Assembly: GCA_965653225.1 (NCBI GenBank)
Contig: CBFGZI010000037.1
Span: 1-30,869, forward strand
Source of the DNA: JALZDI01 sp965653225
Lineage (GTDB): Bacteria > Actinomycetota > Actinomycetes > Propionibacteriales > Nocardioidaceae
Direction of reading: 5' to 3'
Length of the DNA: 30,869 nucleotides
In this document: piece by piece, positions 23,767 through 30,869 of the stretch
How positions within the stretch are numbered: the first letter of the stretch is position 1
Layout of the letters: each line of letters starts with the position of its first letter
Position numbers and translations under genes: made by a program
Notes under the pieces: model-generated
Told to the model about the DNA's origin: nothing
The model's input: the letters and a program-made list of their open reading frames with translations, nothing else
Databases searched by the model: none

Positions 23767-24196
23767 GCACACCGGCGCGGCATACCCGTCGCCCGCGAAC
23801 CATCGAGGAACCGGAGGACTGCTCACCAAGCCGGGCATAGGCGACAAATTCTCCTATTCATTTTGTAGTATGTTCACGCTGCCTGGCTAGCTTGGTCGAC
23901 GCGTCGCCACCTTGGGCCCACCGTGGCAACCGACGCCACGTGGTCGGGCCCGGCCTCCGCACCGCGCGTCGTCGCCTCCCCTCGCCGGGCCTCAGGTCGG
24001 CTGCAGAGCGACGTGATCCACTGCGACCGACAGCGCCAGTCCTCTCTCAATTTTCGTCATTTGGACGATTTAATTTTTGCCTTTGCCGGCGGGCAAAACG
24101 GCTGGCTGTGAACGACGCGTCAAACACGCAGGACCTCCGTGCAAAATCCAAGTATTCGCCGTTGACGGAGCCGTTCCGCTCTCCATCCTGATCAAC
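23767..24196. other. 430-bp non-coding gap with unusually AT-rich patches
   Basis: No credible gene is seen. Two patches are much richer in A and T than the rest of the window: about 23843-23878 (with TTTTGTAGTATG) and 24047-24098 (with TTAATTTTTGCC). A short hairpin TTTGCC-GGCG-GGCAAA lies at 24082-24097. A TTGACG box (24162-24167) is present shortly before the next gene but lacks a good -10 partner. A frame of 99 codons from 23892 has no ribosome binding site and a composition unlike the genes here. The gap may hold a promoter, a leader or a small RNA for the downstream membrane protein. Confidence 0.5.
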
Positions 24197-25075
24197 ATGA
24201 CCAAGCCACTCCAGCCCGCGGCCGACCTCGACCTCGAGGAGATCGGCCATATAGCGACGACCAAGCTGCCCCAGGTGACGATCACCTTCTGGGTGATGAA
24301 GATCGCCGCGACGACGCTCGGCGAGACCGGCGGCGACATGTTCGCCCAGACGCTGCAGATCGGCTACTTCCTGTCAACTGTTGCGCTTTTCGCTGTTTTC
24401 CTCGTGAGCCTTCTCGTCCAGCTGAGGTCAAAGAGATACAACCCGTTCTTCTACTGGACGGTCATCCTCACGACCAGCATGGCCGGCACCACGATCTCCG
24501 ACTTCATGAACCGGGACGCCTCGGCGGCCTTCCTCCCCGACGGACTGACCCAGCTCGGGTGGGGGCCCCAGGGCCTCGGTCTCGGCTATCCGGTCGGCGC
24601 CGCCATCCTGATCAGCATCCTGCTCGGCGTGTTCGCCGTATGGCGTGCCACCGGCCACCCGTTCTCGATCCGCCAGATTCACTCGTTCAAGGGCGAGGCG
24701 CTGTTCTGGAGCGCGATTCTGGTCTCCAACACCCTCGGCACCTCCCTCGGTGACTACCTCTCCGACAGCTCGGGTCTCGGGTACGCCGGAGGTGCGCTCC
24801 TGATCGCGGGCACGCTCGCCGTCGTCGGAGCGTTGAAGTTCGTCCCGGCCGTGTCCAACGTGGCGCTGTTCTGGTTCGCGTTCGTACTCACCCGTCCTCT
24901 AGGGGCGACCGTCGGGGACTTCTTCACCAAGCCCACGGACAAGGGCGGGCTCGACCTCGGTACCTACGGCGCCTCGGCGGTACTGCTCGCGGTCCTGCTC
25001 GGCGGGATGGCGTGGATGGCGACGAAGGAGCGCAACGCCACGAGGCAGGCGGTGGAGATGCAGCCTGCCATGTGA
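24197..25075 (+). CDS. COG4705-type membrane protein with four-fold internal motif
   Basis: The 292-residue protein has eight or more membrane segments and resembles the uncharacterised membrane-anchored COG4705 family (KLPQVTITFWVMKI-like start). Four membrane segments carry the same motif W-x9-G-x-[TS]-x2-D: Trp32...GETGGD (42-47), Trp87...GTTISD (97-102), Trp171...GTSLGD (181-186) and Trp226...GATVGD (236-241). The second pair lies exactly 139 residues after the first, so the protein is a duplicated half that itself contains two repeats. Conserved Asp residues in membrane segments suggest ion or metal transport, which is inference. The ATG at 24197 puts the first helix at a normal distance but lacks a clear ribosome binding site, so a leaderless mRNA is possible. 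A terminator follows. Confidence 0.85.
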   Translation: MTKPLQPAADLDLEEIGHIATTKLPQVTITFWVMKIAATTLGETGGDMFAQTLQIGYFLSTVALFAVFLVSLLVQLRSKRYNPFFYWTVILTTSMAGTTISDFMNRDASAAFLPDGLTQLGWGPQGLGLGYPVGAAILISILLGVFAVWRATGHPFSIRQIHSFKGEALFWSAILVSNTLGTSLGDYLSDSSGLGYAGGALLIAGTLAVVGALKFVPAVSNVALFWFAFVLTRPLGATVGDFFTKPTDKGGLDLGTYGASAVLLAVLLGGMAWMATKERNATRQAVEMQPAM

Positions 25076-25098
25076 GCAAGCCCCGGCAAGCCCCCCGG

Positions 25099-25128
25099 GC
25101 AGGGGTCTGCGACCAGTCAGACCCCTGC
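25099..25128 (+). terminator. Hairpin terminator after the COG4705 gene
   Basis: An 11-bp perfect stem GCAGGGGTCTG/CAGACCCCTGC (25099-25109 and 25118-25128) with an 8-base loop, flanked by AGCCCC and GGGGCT that can extend it after an asymmetric interior loop. The tail lacks a long T run. It lies 24 bases after the stop. Confidence 0.65.
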
Positions 25129-25177
25129 TCGGGGCTCCAATTTGCGCCTCAAGGTCTTTTCATCCGGTCTCTGCGCT

Positions 25178-25183
25178 TATAGG
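25178..25183 (+). promoter_or_regulatory. Probable -10 element of the lytic transglycosylase gene
   Basis: TATAGG stands out in GC-rich DNA about 70 bases upstream of the ATG at 25253. A TCTTTT/TTTTCA stretch 15-17 bases further upstream is a poor -35. Transcription starting a few bases downstream would place the hairpin at 25192-25238 at the very start of the mRNA. Confidence 0.4.
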
Positions 25184-25191
25184 GTCCTGTG

Positions 25192-25238
25192 CCCGAGTGC
25201 GCGATCACATGGTCGCCGTGCTCGCGCACAGTCTCGGG
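25192..25238 (+). promoter_or_regulatory. Leader hairpin upstream of the lytic transglycosylase gene
   Basis: CCCGAG followed directly by TGCGCG (25192-25203) pairs with CGCGCA (25223-25228) and, after the bulge CAGT, with CTCGGG (25233-25238): twelve base pairs in two blocks with a 19-base loop. It ends 14 bases before the ATG at 25253 and takes the place where a ribosome binding site would be expected; no purine-rich site is visible. A translational control element is possible. Confidence 0.4.
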
Positions 25239-25252
25239 ATCGGACGCCTTGA

Positions 25253-26734
25253 ATGAGGATCAGCGGCAGGCACTCACCGGCGCGGTTGGCCGCGCGGTGG
25301 TCGCGTCGTCTGGGAGTGGTCGCAGTCGTCGGCGCGGCAGGTGTCGCGGCTTCGCCTCCGCAGTCGTTCGCACCGACGGCCTCGGTCACGGCGTCGCAGG
25401 AGCAGCAAGGCAACGAGACCGCCCCCGCCGCCGCCCAGGAGCCGGCCGATGCGATCGTGCAGGCGAGCAGCACGACGGCGCTCGCCGGTCCGTCCGTCGT
25501 CGACGACGTCCCGGCCCCCGCGCTGCGGGCGTACCGCTTCGCCGCTGCCGTCCTGGCCCGTACCGACGCCTCGTGTGGGCTCGACTGGTCGCTGCTGGCC
25601 GCCATCGGTGACGTCGAGTCAGACCACGGCCGCTACGGCGGCTCGGTCCTGCACACCGACGGCACGTCGACACCGCGCATCCTGGGGCCGCGGCTGGACG
25701 GCACAGGCGACGTCACGGCGATAGCCGACACCGACAACGGCAACCTCGACGCCGACACGCGGTGGGACCGCGCCGTCGGGCCCATGCAGTTCATCCCCTC
25801 CACCTGGGCAGTGGTGGGCAGCGACGCCGACGGCGACGGGGTGCGCGACCCGTACGACATCGACGACGCGGCCCTGTCCGCGGCGGCCTACCTGTGCGCC
25901 GGCCCCGACGACCTCAGCACGGTCCAGGGCCAGCGAGCGGCCGTCTACCGGTACAACCCGTCGCGCGCCTACGTCCGGCTGGTCCTTCGGCTCGCCGCTG
26001 CGTACGCGGAGCAGAACGCCGGGCTGAGCCTCCCCACAGCCGGTCCGGAAGAGACCGCCGTGCGCGTTCCGACACTCACCGCGACGATCGGGCGCCCCGC
26101 CCATCCCGCGACGCCACCGCGTGCGAACCCCTCGGCCACGGCGCCGGCACTGTTCCCCGCATCCCCGGTCACGCACCGGGGCCCCCACACGTCTGCGGCG
26201 CACGCGCAGCACGCCGGCTCTGGCGGCACTGCGCCCCACGCGCCCACGGGCACCGCGACCGGCGGCACACCCAACACGGGCTCCACCGGCGGAACAACCA
26301 GCGGCGGGAGCACGTCCTCCGGCGGAACGAGCTCCGGCGGGACGACAGCCCCCGCGGACCCCGCTCCCAGCCCCGCGCCCAGCGCCGGTTCGGGTGACAC
26401 GTCCGGCGGTGGCGCAGCCGGCGGGAGCACCTCAGGTGGCAGCACGCCCCCAGACAGCGGTTCCACCAGCGACCCAACACCGCCGCCACCACCTCCGCCG
26501 GTGTCCGGCACACTGCAGCGAGCCGACGACGGAACCTGGTCGGTGGGCGGCACCACGGTCGACTTCGGTGACGACGCCTATCTCGGCAACACGGCGCTGA
26601 ATGACTTCGACGGCGCCGATGGCGTCGAGTCCAACCTCGGCGAGCTCGAGACGCTGGTCGGGCAGGACGTGACCGTGGTGCTGCAGGACGGCAGCCAGGT
26701 CGTGATGAAGCTGAACGACCTGGCCTACCGCTGA
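25253..26734 (+). CDS. Secreted lytic murein transglycosylase
   Basis: The 493-residue product has an N-terminal signal or signal anchor (Arg-rich start, hydrophobic 20-33) and an SLT-type lytic transglycosylase domain (about residues 88-255), which cleaves peptidoglycan between MurNAc and GlcNAc with anhydro-ring formation. The catalytic Glu is Glu122 in LLAAIGDVESDHGRYGG; GPMQFIPSTW (176-185) is the second family motif, and DADGDGVRDPYDIDD (191-205) looks like a calcium-binding loop. A long Thr/Ser/Gly/Pro linker (about 260-430, with repeated TSSGG-like units) ends in a run of eight prolines and leads to a compact C-terminal domain of about 65 residues. The linker suggests passage through or attachment to the cell wall. 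Confidence 0.88.
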   Translation: MRISGRHSPARLAARWSRRLGVVAVVGAAGVAASPPQSFAPTASVTASQEQQGNETAPAAAQEPADAIVQASSTTALAGPSVVDDVPAPALRAYRFAAAVLARTDASCGLDWSLLAAIGDVESDHGRYGGSVLHTDGTSTPRILGPRLDGTGDVTAIADTDNGNLDADTRWDRAVGPMQFIPSTWAVVGSDADGDGVRDPYDIDDAALSAAAYLCAGPDDLSTVQGQRAAVYRYNPSRAYVRLVLRLAAAYAEQNAGLSLPTAGPEETAVRVPTLTATIGRPAHPATPPRANPSATAPALFPASPVTHRGPHTSAAHAQHAGSGGTAPHAPTGTATGGTPNTGSTGGTTSGGSTSSGGTSSGGTTAPADPAPSPAPSAGSGDTSGGGAAGGSTSGGSTPPDSGSTSDPTPPPPPPPVSGTLQRADDGTWSVGGTTVDFGDDAYLGNTALNDFDGADGVESNLGELETLVGQDVTVVLQDGSQVVMKLNDLAYR

Positions 26735-26787
26735 CCGCTTGCGAGCCCCTCAGCCGCACACTCCACGGCGGCAGGACCGGTGGTCCG

Positions 26788-26806
26788 CGTTGCGCGTTTT
26801 GCAACG
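26788..26806. promoter_or_regulatory. CGTTGC-N7-GCAACG inverted repeat upstream of the DoxX-like gene
   Basis: A 6-bp perfect inverted repeat (26788-26793 and 26801-26806) with a 7-base spacer lies about 105 bases before the ATG at 26911 and 53 bases after the transglycosylase stop. The half-site CGTTGC also forms part of the repeat at 20106-20131. It may be an operator or part of a terminator; the spacer contains TTTT on the plus strand. Confidence 0.3.
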
Positions 26807-26910
26807 GCGTGACGCATGGACCGAACCCTTTGGCTCACAAGGGTGGGCCGCTCGACGTGGGGTCGAGACCGCCGGCTCGCCAACACTCCTTCGTGGGGAA
26901 GGTGGGGACC

Positions 26911-27483
26911 ATGTCGACCATGCCGGTGTTACGCCGCGAACGCGGCCCGCGCAGATCTGGGAACGCGATGGTGGTGCAGATCCAGCACCTGTCCAAGGGC
27001 AGGCTGGCGCAGCACGTCGATCGGGTGACCGCACTGGAGAACCTGGTGATGGCGGCTATTCGGCCGTTCACGCTTCCGGCGCTCAGGATCGCTCTGGGGA
27101 TGCTGTTCGTCTGGTTCGGTGCGCTCAAGGTGGCCGGGGCGTCTCCGGTGGCCGCGATCGTCAGCGGGACGCTGCCGTGGGCGGATCCCGGCGCCACCGT
27201 CGTCGTACTCGGTGGGGTCGAGCTCGTGCTCGGCCTGGCGCTGGTGTTCGGCGTGGCCGGCCGCTTGGTGTTCCCGGTGCTCGTGGCACACCTCACCGGT
27301 ACGTTCCTGACCTTCGTCATGCTTCCGGATCTCATGTTCCGCGACGGCAACCCGCTGCTGCTGACCGAGTCGGGCGAGTTCGTCGTGAAGAACCTGGTGC
27401 TGATCGGCGCCACGCTCGTGCTGATGGTGCACACCCGCGCAGAGGCACGTCCATCGGCGGCGCAGCAGACCAGCAGTCCATGA
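26911..27483 (+). CDS. DoxX/DUF417-like membrane protein
   Basis: This 190-residue protein has a basic N-terminus of about 50 residues and then four helices (about 57-77, 91-112, 116-136 and 152-172). The stretch LRIALGMLFVWFGALKVAG and the later GEFVVKNLVLIGA are typical of the DoxX superfamily, which includes subunits of quinol oxidases and many small membrane proteins linked to redox or sulfur stress. The ATG at 26911 has GGAAGG about eight bases upstream; a Met 19 codons later would give a product starting nearer the family norm and cannot be excluded. It is convergent with a flavodoxin-like gene. Confidence 0.8.
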   Translation: MSTMPVLRRERGPRRSGNAMVVQIQHLSKGRLAQHVDRVTALENLVMAAIRPFTLPALRIALGMLFVWFGALKVAGASPVAAIVSGTLPWADPGATVVVLGGVELVLGLALVFGVAGRLVFPVLVAHLTGTFLTFVMLPDLMFRDGNPLLLTESGEFVVKNLVLIGATLVLMVHTRAEARPSAAQQTSSP

Positions 27484-27612
27484 CGGGACGGGCGCGGGGT
27501 CTTCGGTAAGGGGCCGGCCGGTGGGGCGCGTGTAGACCCGCTGGAGGGGCAGAGGGGTGGTGTGTATGCGCTGTCGCCTGACAAGCTCCGGGGCTCGTAA
27601 GGGGCTCGCGGC

Positions 27613-28344
27613 TCAGGACGGGTTCGAGACTCCCAACCGATGCTCGGGGTTGTCGTAGTCGAAGCGTTCTCCGCAGTCCCACTCCGGTCGCAGGTTGCCG
27701 TACGGCGGGATGCCGCCCGATCGCTGCAGCATGGCGGCGGTGTGCATCAGGTTCCACGTCATGAACGTGGTGTTGCGGTTGGTGAAGTCGTTTTCGGGTC
27801 CGCCGCTGCCCTCGTCCAGGTACGACGGGCCCGGCCCGGCCGCGCCGATCCAGCCGGCGTCGGCCTGCGGCGGAATCGTGTAGCCGATGTGCTGCAGGCT
27901 GTAGAGGATGTTCATCGCGCAGTGCTTGATGCCGTCCTCGTTGCCGGTGACCAGCGCACCGCCGACGCGGCCGTAGTATGCGGACTGGCCGTGGGCGTTC
28001 AGGTCGGCCGAGTTCGCGTACAACCGCTCGATGACCCGCTTGGTCACGCTCGAGTTGTCCCCCAGCCAGATCGGCCCGCAGATCACCAGGATGTTGCCGG
28101 CCATGACCCGCTCGTGGATCTGCGGCCACTCGTCGCTGGCCCAGCCGTGCTCGGTCATATCCGGGTAGACCCCGGTGGCGATGTCGTGGTCGACCGCACG
28201 TAGCACCTCCACCTCGACGCCGTGCTTGCGCATGATGCCGACGCTGCGGTCGATCAGCCCCTGGGTATGGCTGCGTTCCGGGCTGCGCTTGAGCGTGCAG
28301 TTGACGTACATCGCGCGCAGGCCGGAGTAGTCATAGTCACCCAT
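27613..28344 (-). CDS. Flavodoxin-like/NADPH-dependent FMN reductase family protein
   Basis: The 243-residue product opens with a strand and phosphate-binding loop AMYVNCTLKRSPERSHTQGL (about 11-30), the FMN phosphate loop of flavodoxin-like reductases (usual form NxSLRxxSxT). A central NILVICGPIWLGDNSSVTKRV (about 84-104) matches the second FMN-binding loop, and GRVGGALVTGNEDG (about 125-138) the third. Such cytoplasmic enzymes pass electrons from NAD(P)H to quinones, azo compounds or metals. It has an unusually long C-terminal part after residue 150 containing NDFTNRNTTFMTWNLMHTAAML. The ATG at 28344 is divergent from a MarR regulator gene 99 bases away, so that regulator probably controls it. 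Confidence 0.85.
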   Translation of the reverse strand: MGDYDYSGLRAMYVNCTLKRSPERSHTQGLIDRSVGIMRKHGVEVEVLRAVDHDIATGVYPDMTEHGWASDEWPQIHERVMAGNILVICGPIWLGDNSSVTKRVIERLYANSADLNAHGQSAYYGRVGGALVTGNEDGIKHCAMNILYSLQHIGYTIPPQADAGWIGAAGPGPSYLDEGSGGPENDFTNRNTTFMTWNLMHTAAMLQRSGGIPPYGNLRPEWDCGERFDYDNPEHRLGVSNPS

Positions 28345-28443
28345 GCTCCACACGGTGCTCCGGGTCGACGTCGCCGACAAGGTCTGCTCGAGTGGCAGTG
28401 CGCGGCGCCGAGTGCAGAGTCGATGTTCTGCCAAACTTGGGGC

Positions 28444-28923
28444 ATGGCCCCCCGTCTGACGCAGAAGGAACGTGATGTCGAGGCTGTCATGGCCGCCTCG
28501 CGTGCTCTCGTTGCCATCGTTGCGCGTTCGTTCGAGGAATCCGAGGTGCCCATCACGCTGCAGCAGTGGCGCGTTCTGGTCATCGTCAGCAGCTTCGGAC
28601 CCGTCTCTGCGGGGGGTCTGGCGCGGTGGATGGAGGTGCATCCGTCCAAGGCGACGCGGATGTGTGACGGGCTCGCGAAGGCCCGGCTGATCAGTCGCCG
28701 CCAGGATCCCGACGACCGACGTCGTACGCGCTTGTCGCTCACCAGCAGAGGACAGAAGCTGGTCGATGAGCTGCATGGGTACAGACGAGAGGCAATCGCG
28801 GCGATCCTTGACCAGCTTCCGGCGGCGAGCAGGCATCGGCTGGGCACAGCGATGCAGGAGTTCGCCGACGTGGCGGGCGACAGTCCGGAGCAGTTCGTCG
28901 CGGGCACGACCCACAGACTCTGA
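28444..28923 (+). CDS. MarR family transcriptional regulator
   Basis: The 159-residue product has the MarR layout: N-terminal dimer helices, a winged helix-turn-helix (about residues 40-100) with LARWMEVHPSKATRMCDGLAK as recognition region, and the wing DPDDRRRTRLSLTSRGQKL, which contains the family's DxRxxxLxLTxxG pattern. MarR proteins bind palindromes as dimers and are released by phenolic ligands or oxidation. The neighbour divergent from it encodes a flavodoxin-like reductase, a common target. The ATG at 28444 matches the domain start; GGGG is only one base upstream, so a start at 28423 or a leaderless transcript is possible. Within the shared gap TGGCAG and CTGCCA (about 28394 and 28427) form a widely spaced inverted repeat. 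Confidence 0.9.
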   Translation: MAPRLTQKERDVEAVMAASRALVAIVARSFEESEVPITLQQWRVLVIVSSFGPVSAGGLARWMEVHPSKATRMCDGLAKARLISRRQDPDDRRRTRLSLTSRGQKLVDELHGYRREAIAAILDQLPAASRHRLGTAMQEFADVAGDSPEQFVAGTTHRL

Positions 28924-28938
28924 CCCCCGCAGGTTCGC

Positions 28939-30063
28939 TCAAGCGCTCACGTGATGGCCATGGTGTGGGTTGGGGGGCGTACTTCCCATCGCACCGGACC
29001 CCACGGCTGTTCCGACGACGCTGAGGGCGACCACTCCGGCGATCGCGAGCCGAGCCGGATGCTGCGCTGTACCTGGCCCACGCATCTCACGGGACCGAAG
29101 GGCCACCAGCGCCACCACCAGCACGACGGCCTCCAGCGTCGCAGCCGCTGTCTCGGTGAGACCGATCTGCGCGGCGACGCCGGCGTCGGGTCCGAAGGGC
29201 AGACCTACGGTGTGCGCGAACAGCCACACCAGCAGCGGCACGGCCGAAATAGTCGCGGCTGCCAGGTACTGCACGCGGCGAAGCCGTAGGAGGAACAGCA
29301 GAGCCGCGTCCAACTCGATGATGGTGAGCAACAGCAGCGCGATGCCCGCGGCCGGCCATTGAGCCAGCCGCCCACCGATGGAGGCGGCGTGGATCGCCGC
29401 GGCACCGAGCAGCCCTGTGACCAGGAACAGCTGGGTGCTGTTGAACCGGCGGACACGACCTGGGTGGTGCCGCGTCGACACGATGTCGAGCCGCCCGCCG
29501 CGCAAGGTGACCACCAAGGTGAGCAGGACGAGGTTGGAGACCAGCATCACGACGCTGCCGAGGCCGAGGGCCTGTACCTGCAGCACGAGACCATCGTGCT
29601 GGCGGTCCGCGATGCACTGGGCACCGCAGGACAGCTCGTGCGAGGCCATGTTGAGCACGTGGAGGCTCTGCAGCCGGTAGTCGTAGACCGCGCTAACGGC
29701 CTGCACGACGCTTGCGGCTAGCGTCACCGCGAGCGTCACCAGGAGCAGCGTGGTCGCGACGGGACCCGTCCGGTACGGGCCGGCCCCGAACCAGCGCCGA
29801 GCCAGGGTGAGTGCGGCGAGGACGGCGAACACGTACAGCGGCACCAGCAGCGTGGACTCTTGCAGCCAGGTTGCGAACGGACTCTCCGTGCGTTCGATCG
29901 AGCCGACTGCGCCGCGGATGACGATCAGCCAGAAGCCGCTGCCGAAGGCCGCCACCACCGCCAGCGGCAGCACGGTCGACCACGGTACGCGCTGCGGGGA
30001 TCCCCCCGCGCCGCCGGCGTGGGCAGTACCGGCGACGCGGGGGCTAGGGGCCATGGTTGTCAT
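28939..30063 (-). CDS. Multi-spanning membrane protein linked to the multicopper oxidase
   Basis: This 374-residue protein has about eight membrane helices (first at about 28-50, then through 350) and an outside loop with SCGAQCIADRQHDG (Cys-x3-Cys with a nearby His). It ends in HHGHHVSA, a short His cluster that could bind copper or another metal. No transporter or enzyme family is recognised. The ATG at 30063 is preferred because GGAG lies eight bases upstream; a GTG three codons earlier is possible. It follows the multicopper oxidase gene by 66 bases in the same direction and is convergent with the MarR gene. A role in copper handling or in electron transfer with the oxidase is inferred from position and the His cluster. 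Confidence 0.78.
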   Translation of the reverse strand: MTTMAPSPRVAGTAHAGGAGGSPQRVPWSTVLPLAVVAAFGSGFWLIVIRGAVGSIERTESPFATWLQESTLLVPLYVFAVLAALTLARRWFGAGPYRTGPVATTLLLVTLAVTLAASVVQAVSAVYDYRLQSLHVLNMASHELSCGAQCIADRQHDGLVLQVQALGLGSVVMLVSNLVLLTLVVTLRGGRLDIVSTRHHPGRVRRFNSTQLFLVTGLLGAAAIHAASIGGRLAQWPAAGIALLLLTIIELDAALLFLLRLRRVQYLAAATISAVPLLVWLFAHTVGLPFGPDAGVAAQIGLTETAAATLEAVVLVVALVALRSREMRGPGTAQHPARLAIAGVVALSVVGTAVGSGAMGSTPPNPHHGHHVSA

Positions 30064-30129
30064 GGCTGTCACTCCGTTCGGACCTGATGTGACTTCGGGT
30101 GAGACCGGAAGACCGGTCGGGACACGGGC

Positions 30130-30869
30130 CTAGGGCGTGATCGACCAGCCGAACATCATGGCGTGGTCCTCGTGCATCAGGTTGTGGCAGTGCGCCACGT
30201 AGGGTCCGACGAAGGTGCGGAACCCGCGGTAGACGATCACCGACTCGCTGGGGTCGAGGGCGACCAGGTCCTCACGCGAATGGTCGTCGGGGTGCGATGC
30301 CTCGGCGTGCTGGGACACATCCTTGCCGTTGCGCATCAGCGTGTGGTGCTCCTCCATGTGCAGGTGGAAGGGATGGACCCAGCCACCGCCGCCGTTTCGG
30401 ATCTCCCACACCGCGAAGCTGCCGCGAGGCTGCAGCGCCTGGGGCGTATGTCCGCTGGGGTTCTTCAGGCTGTGTATCTCGTGCGCGGGGTCGAACTGCT
30501 CACCGTTGATCAGCCACTCGATCTCCCCGCCGGCGCTGCCGCGCTCGACCTCGAAGATCTTCCGGTCGTCGAGCATGCTGCGCCAGTTCTTCGGGATCGG
30601 CGGCAGCGCCCGCATCAGCCCCTTGGGGATCTCGCTGTTGTCCGGCACGCGGTCCTCGATGATGATCTTCATCATCGGGATCTGGTACGCAGGGTCGGGC
30701 GAGAACCGCGTCGAGTTGTCCCACATCCGGCCTGTGGTCATCTTCATGACATTGGTCAGGTAGATGACGTCGCCAGGGGTCGTCGGCGAGCCGTCCATGT
30801 ACTGGGTGAAGTCCACGATGAACTCGCGCCGCTTGGCCGGCCACAGTTCGAAGGAGTCCCGCTCGATCA
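30130..30869 (-). CDS. Multicopper oxidase, C-terminal part (cut by window edge)
   Basis: At least 246 residues of the C-terminal part of a multicopper oxidase are present; the start lies beyond the right edge. Copper ligands are clear: HPFHLHMEEH (the HPxHxH motif shared by type 1 and trinuclear sites) and HCHNLMHEDHAMM (HCHxxxHxxxxM, with the type 1 Cys and axial Met). The family oxidises phenols, metal ions or other donors and reduces oxygen to water. The preceding segment FAVWEIRNGGGGWV and the IERDSF-like strand fit the third cupredoxin domain of CotA/bilirubin-oxidase-like enzymes. It is transcribed toward, and probably together with, the membrane protein with the His-rich tail. Confidence 0.9.
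   Translation of the reverse strand, partial: IERDSFELWPAKRREFIVDFTQYMDGSPTTPGDVIYLTNVMKMTTGRMWDNSTRFSPDPAYQIPMMKIIIEDRVPDNSEIPKGLMRALPPIPKNWRSMLDDRKIFEVERGSAGGEIEWLINGEQFDPAHEIHSLKNPSGHTPQALQPRGSFAVWEIRNGGGGWVHPFHLHMEEHHTLMRNGKDVSQHAEASHPDDHSREDLVALDPSESVIVYRGFRTFVGPYVAHCHNLMHEDHAMMFGWSITP

Noticed and set aside
23892..24191. A 99-codon frame in the gap before the COG4705 gene
   Set aside because: No ribosome binding site, no recognisable domain, Arg/Pro/Ser-rich product; the gap looks non-coding.
25130..25252. A cyclic-di-AMP (ydaO-type) riboswitch upstream of the lytic transglycosylase
   Set aside because: The leader is too short and the conserved sequence blocks of that class are not visible; only a simple hairpin is present.

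Overview
The window is high-GC DNA with codons strongly biased to G or C in third position, small gaps and many ATGA start/stop overlaps. With families such as DUF389, FUSC, SulP-STAS, PPK2, a DUF4118 sensor and a lytic transglycosylase with a Thr/Ser/Gly/Pro linker, this points to a chromosome of a soil- or water-type actinomycete (Propionibacteriales or Micrococcales/Frankiales-like; the genus cannot be fixed from the sequence alone). I see no tRNA, rRNA, insertion sequence, phage gene or CRISPR array.

Layout. 1-1.5 kb: an acyl-CoA thioesterase-like protein and a four-helix membrane protein, each followed by a clear intrinsic terminator. 1.55-3.9 kb (minus): an ABC-2 export operon (ATPase, permease, lipoprotein) whose ATPase is broken by a one-base frameshift inside Walker A; its promoter holds a TACTAC-N7-GTAGTA operator. 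4.0-7.7 kb (plus): lipid kinase, PAP2 phosphatase and SulP transporter joined by two ATGA overlaps. 7.6-11.3 kb (minus): a P-type ATPase followed by polyphosphate kinase 2. 11.45-12.65 kb (minus): a lipoprotein overlapping a di-haem cytochrome b. 12.7-16.7 kb: a 14-bp tandem repeat, a HAD phosphatase, a DUF4118 sensor divergent from a DUF389 protein, and a FUSC-type exporter.

16.75-23.8 kb is the most unusual part: four secreted proteins in a row (a 1044-residue protein with a duplicated cysteine-containing domain, a 367-residue protein with three two-cysteine modules, a HEFFH metalloprotease and a 173-residue partner), with several inverted repeats in the gaps between them. The spacing and shared inverted repeats suggest an extracellular system under common control, but its function is unknown to me. 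24.2-25.1 kb holds a COG4705 membrane protein in which I find an exact four-fold W-x9-G-x-[TS]-x2-D motif arranged as a duplicated pair. 25.2-27.5 kb has a secreted lytic transglycosylase and a DoxX-like protein. 27.6-30.9 kb is a redox neighbourhood: a flavodoxin-like protein divergent from a MarR regulator, then a multi-spanning membrane protein downstream of a multicopper oxidase that runs off the right edge.

How genes work together: the clearest functional units are the ABC operon, the lipid kinase/phosphatase/SulP operon (phospholipid-phosphate turnover and anion uptake), the ion pump with PPK2 (an ATP consumer next to an enzyme that interconverts polyphosphate and nucleotides), the lipoprotein/cytochrome b pair, and the oxidase/membrane protein pair. 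Assignments rest on motif recognition by eye; no database search was possible.
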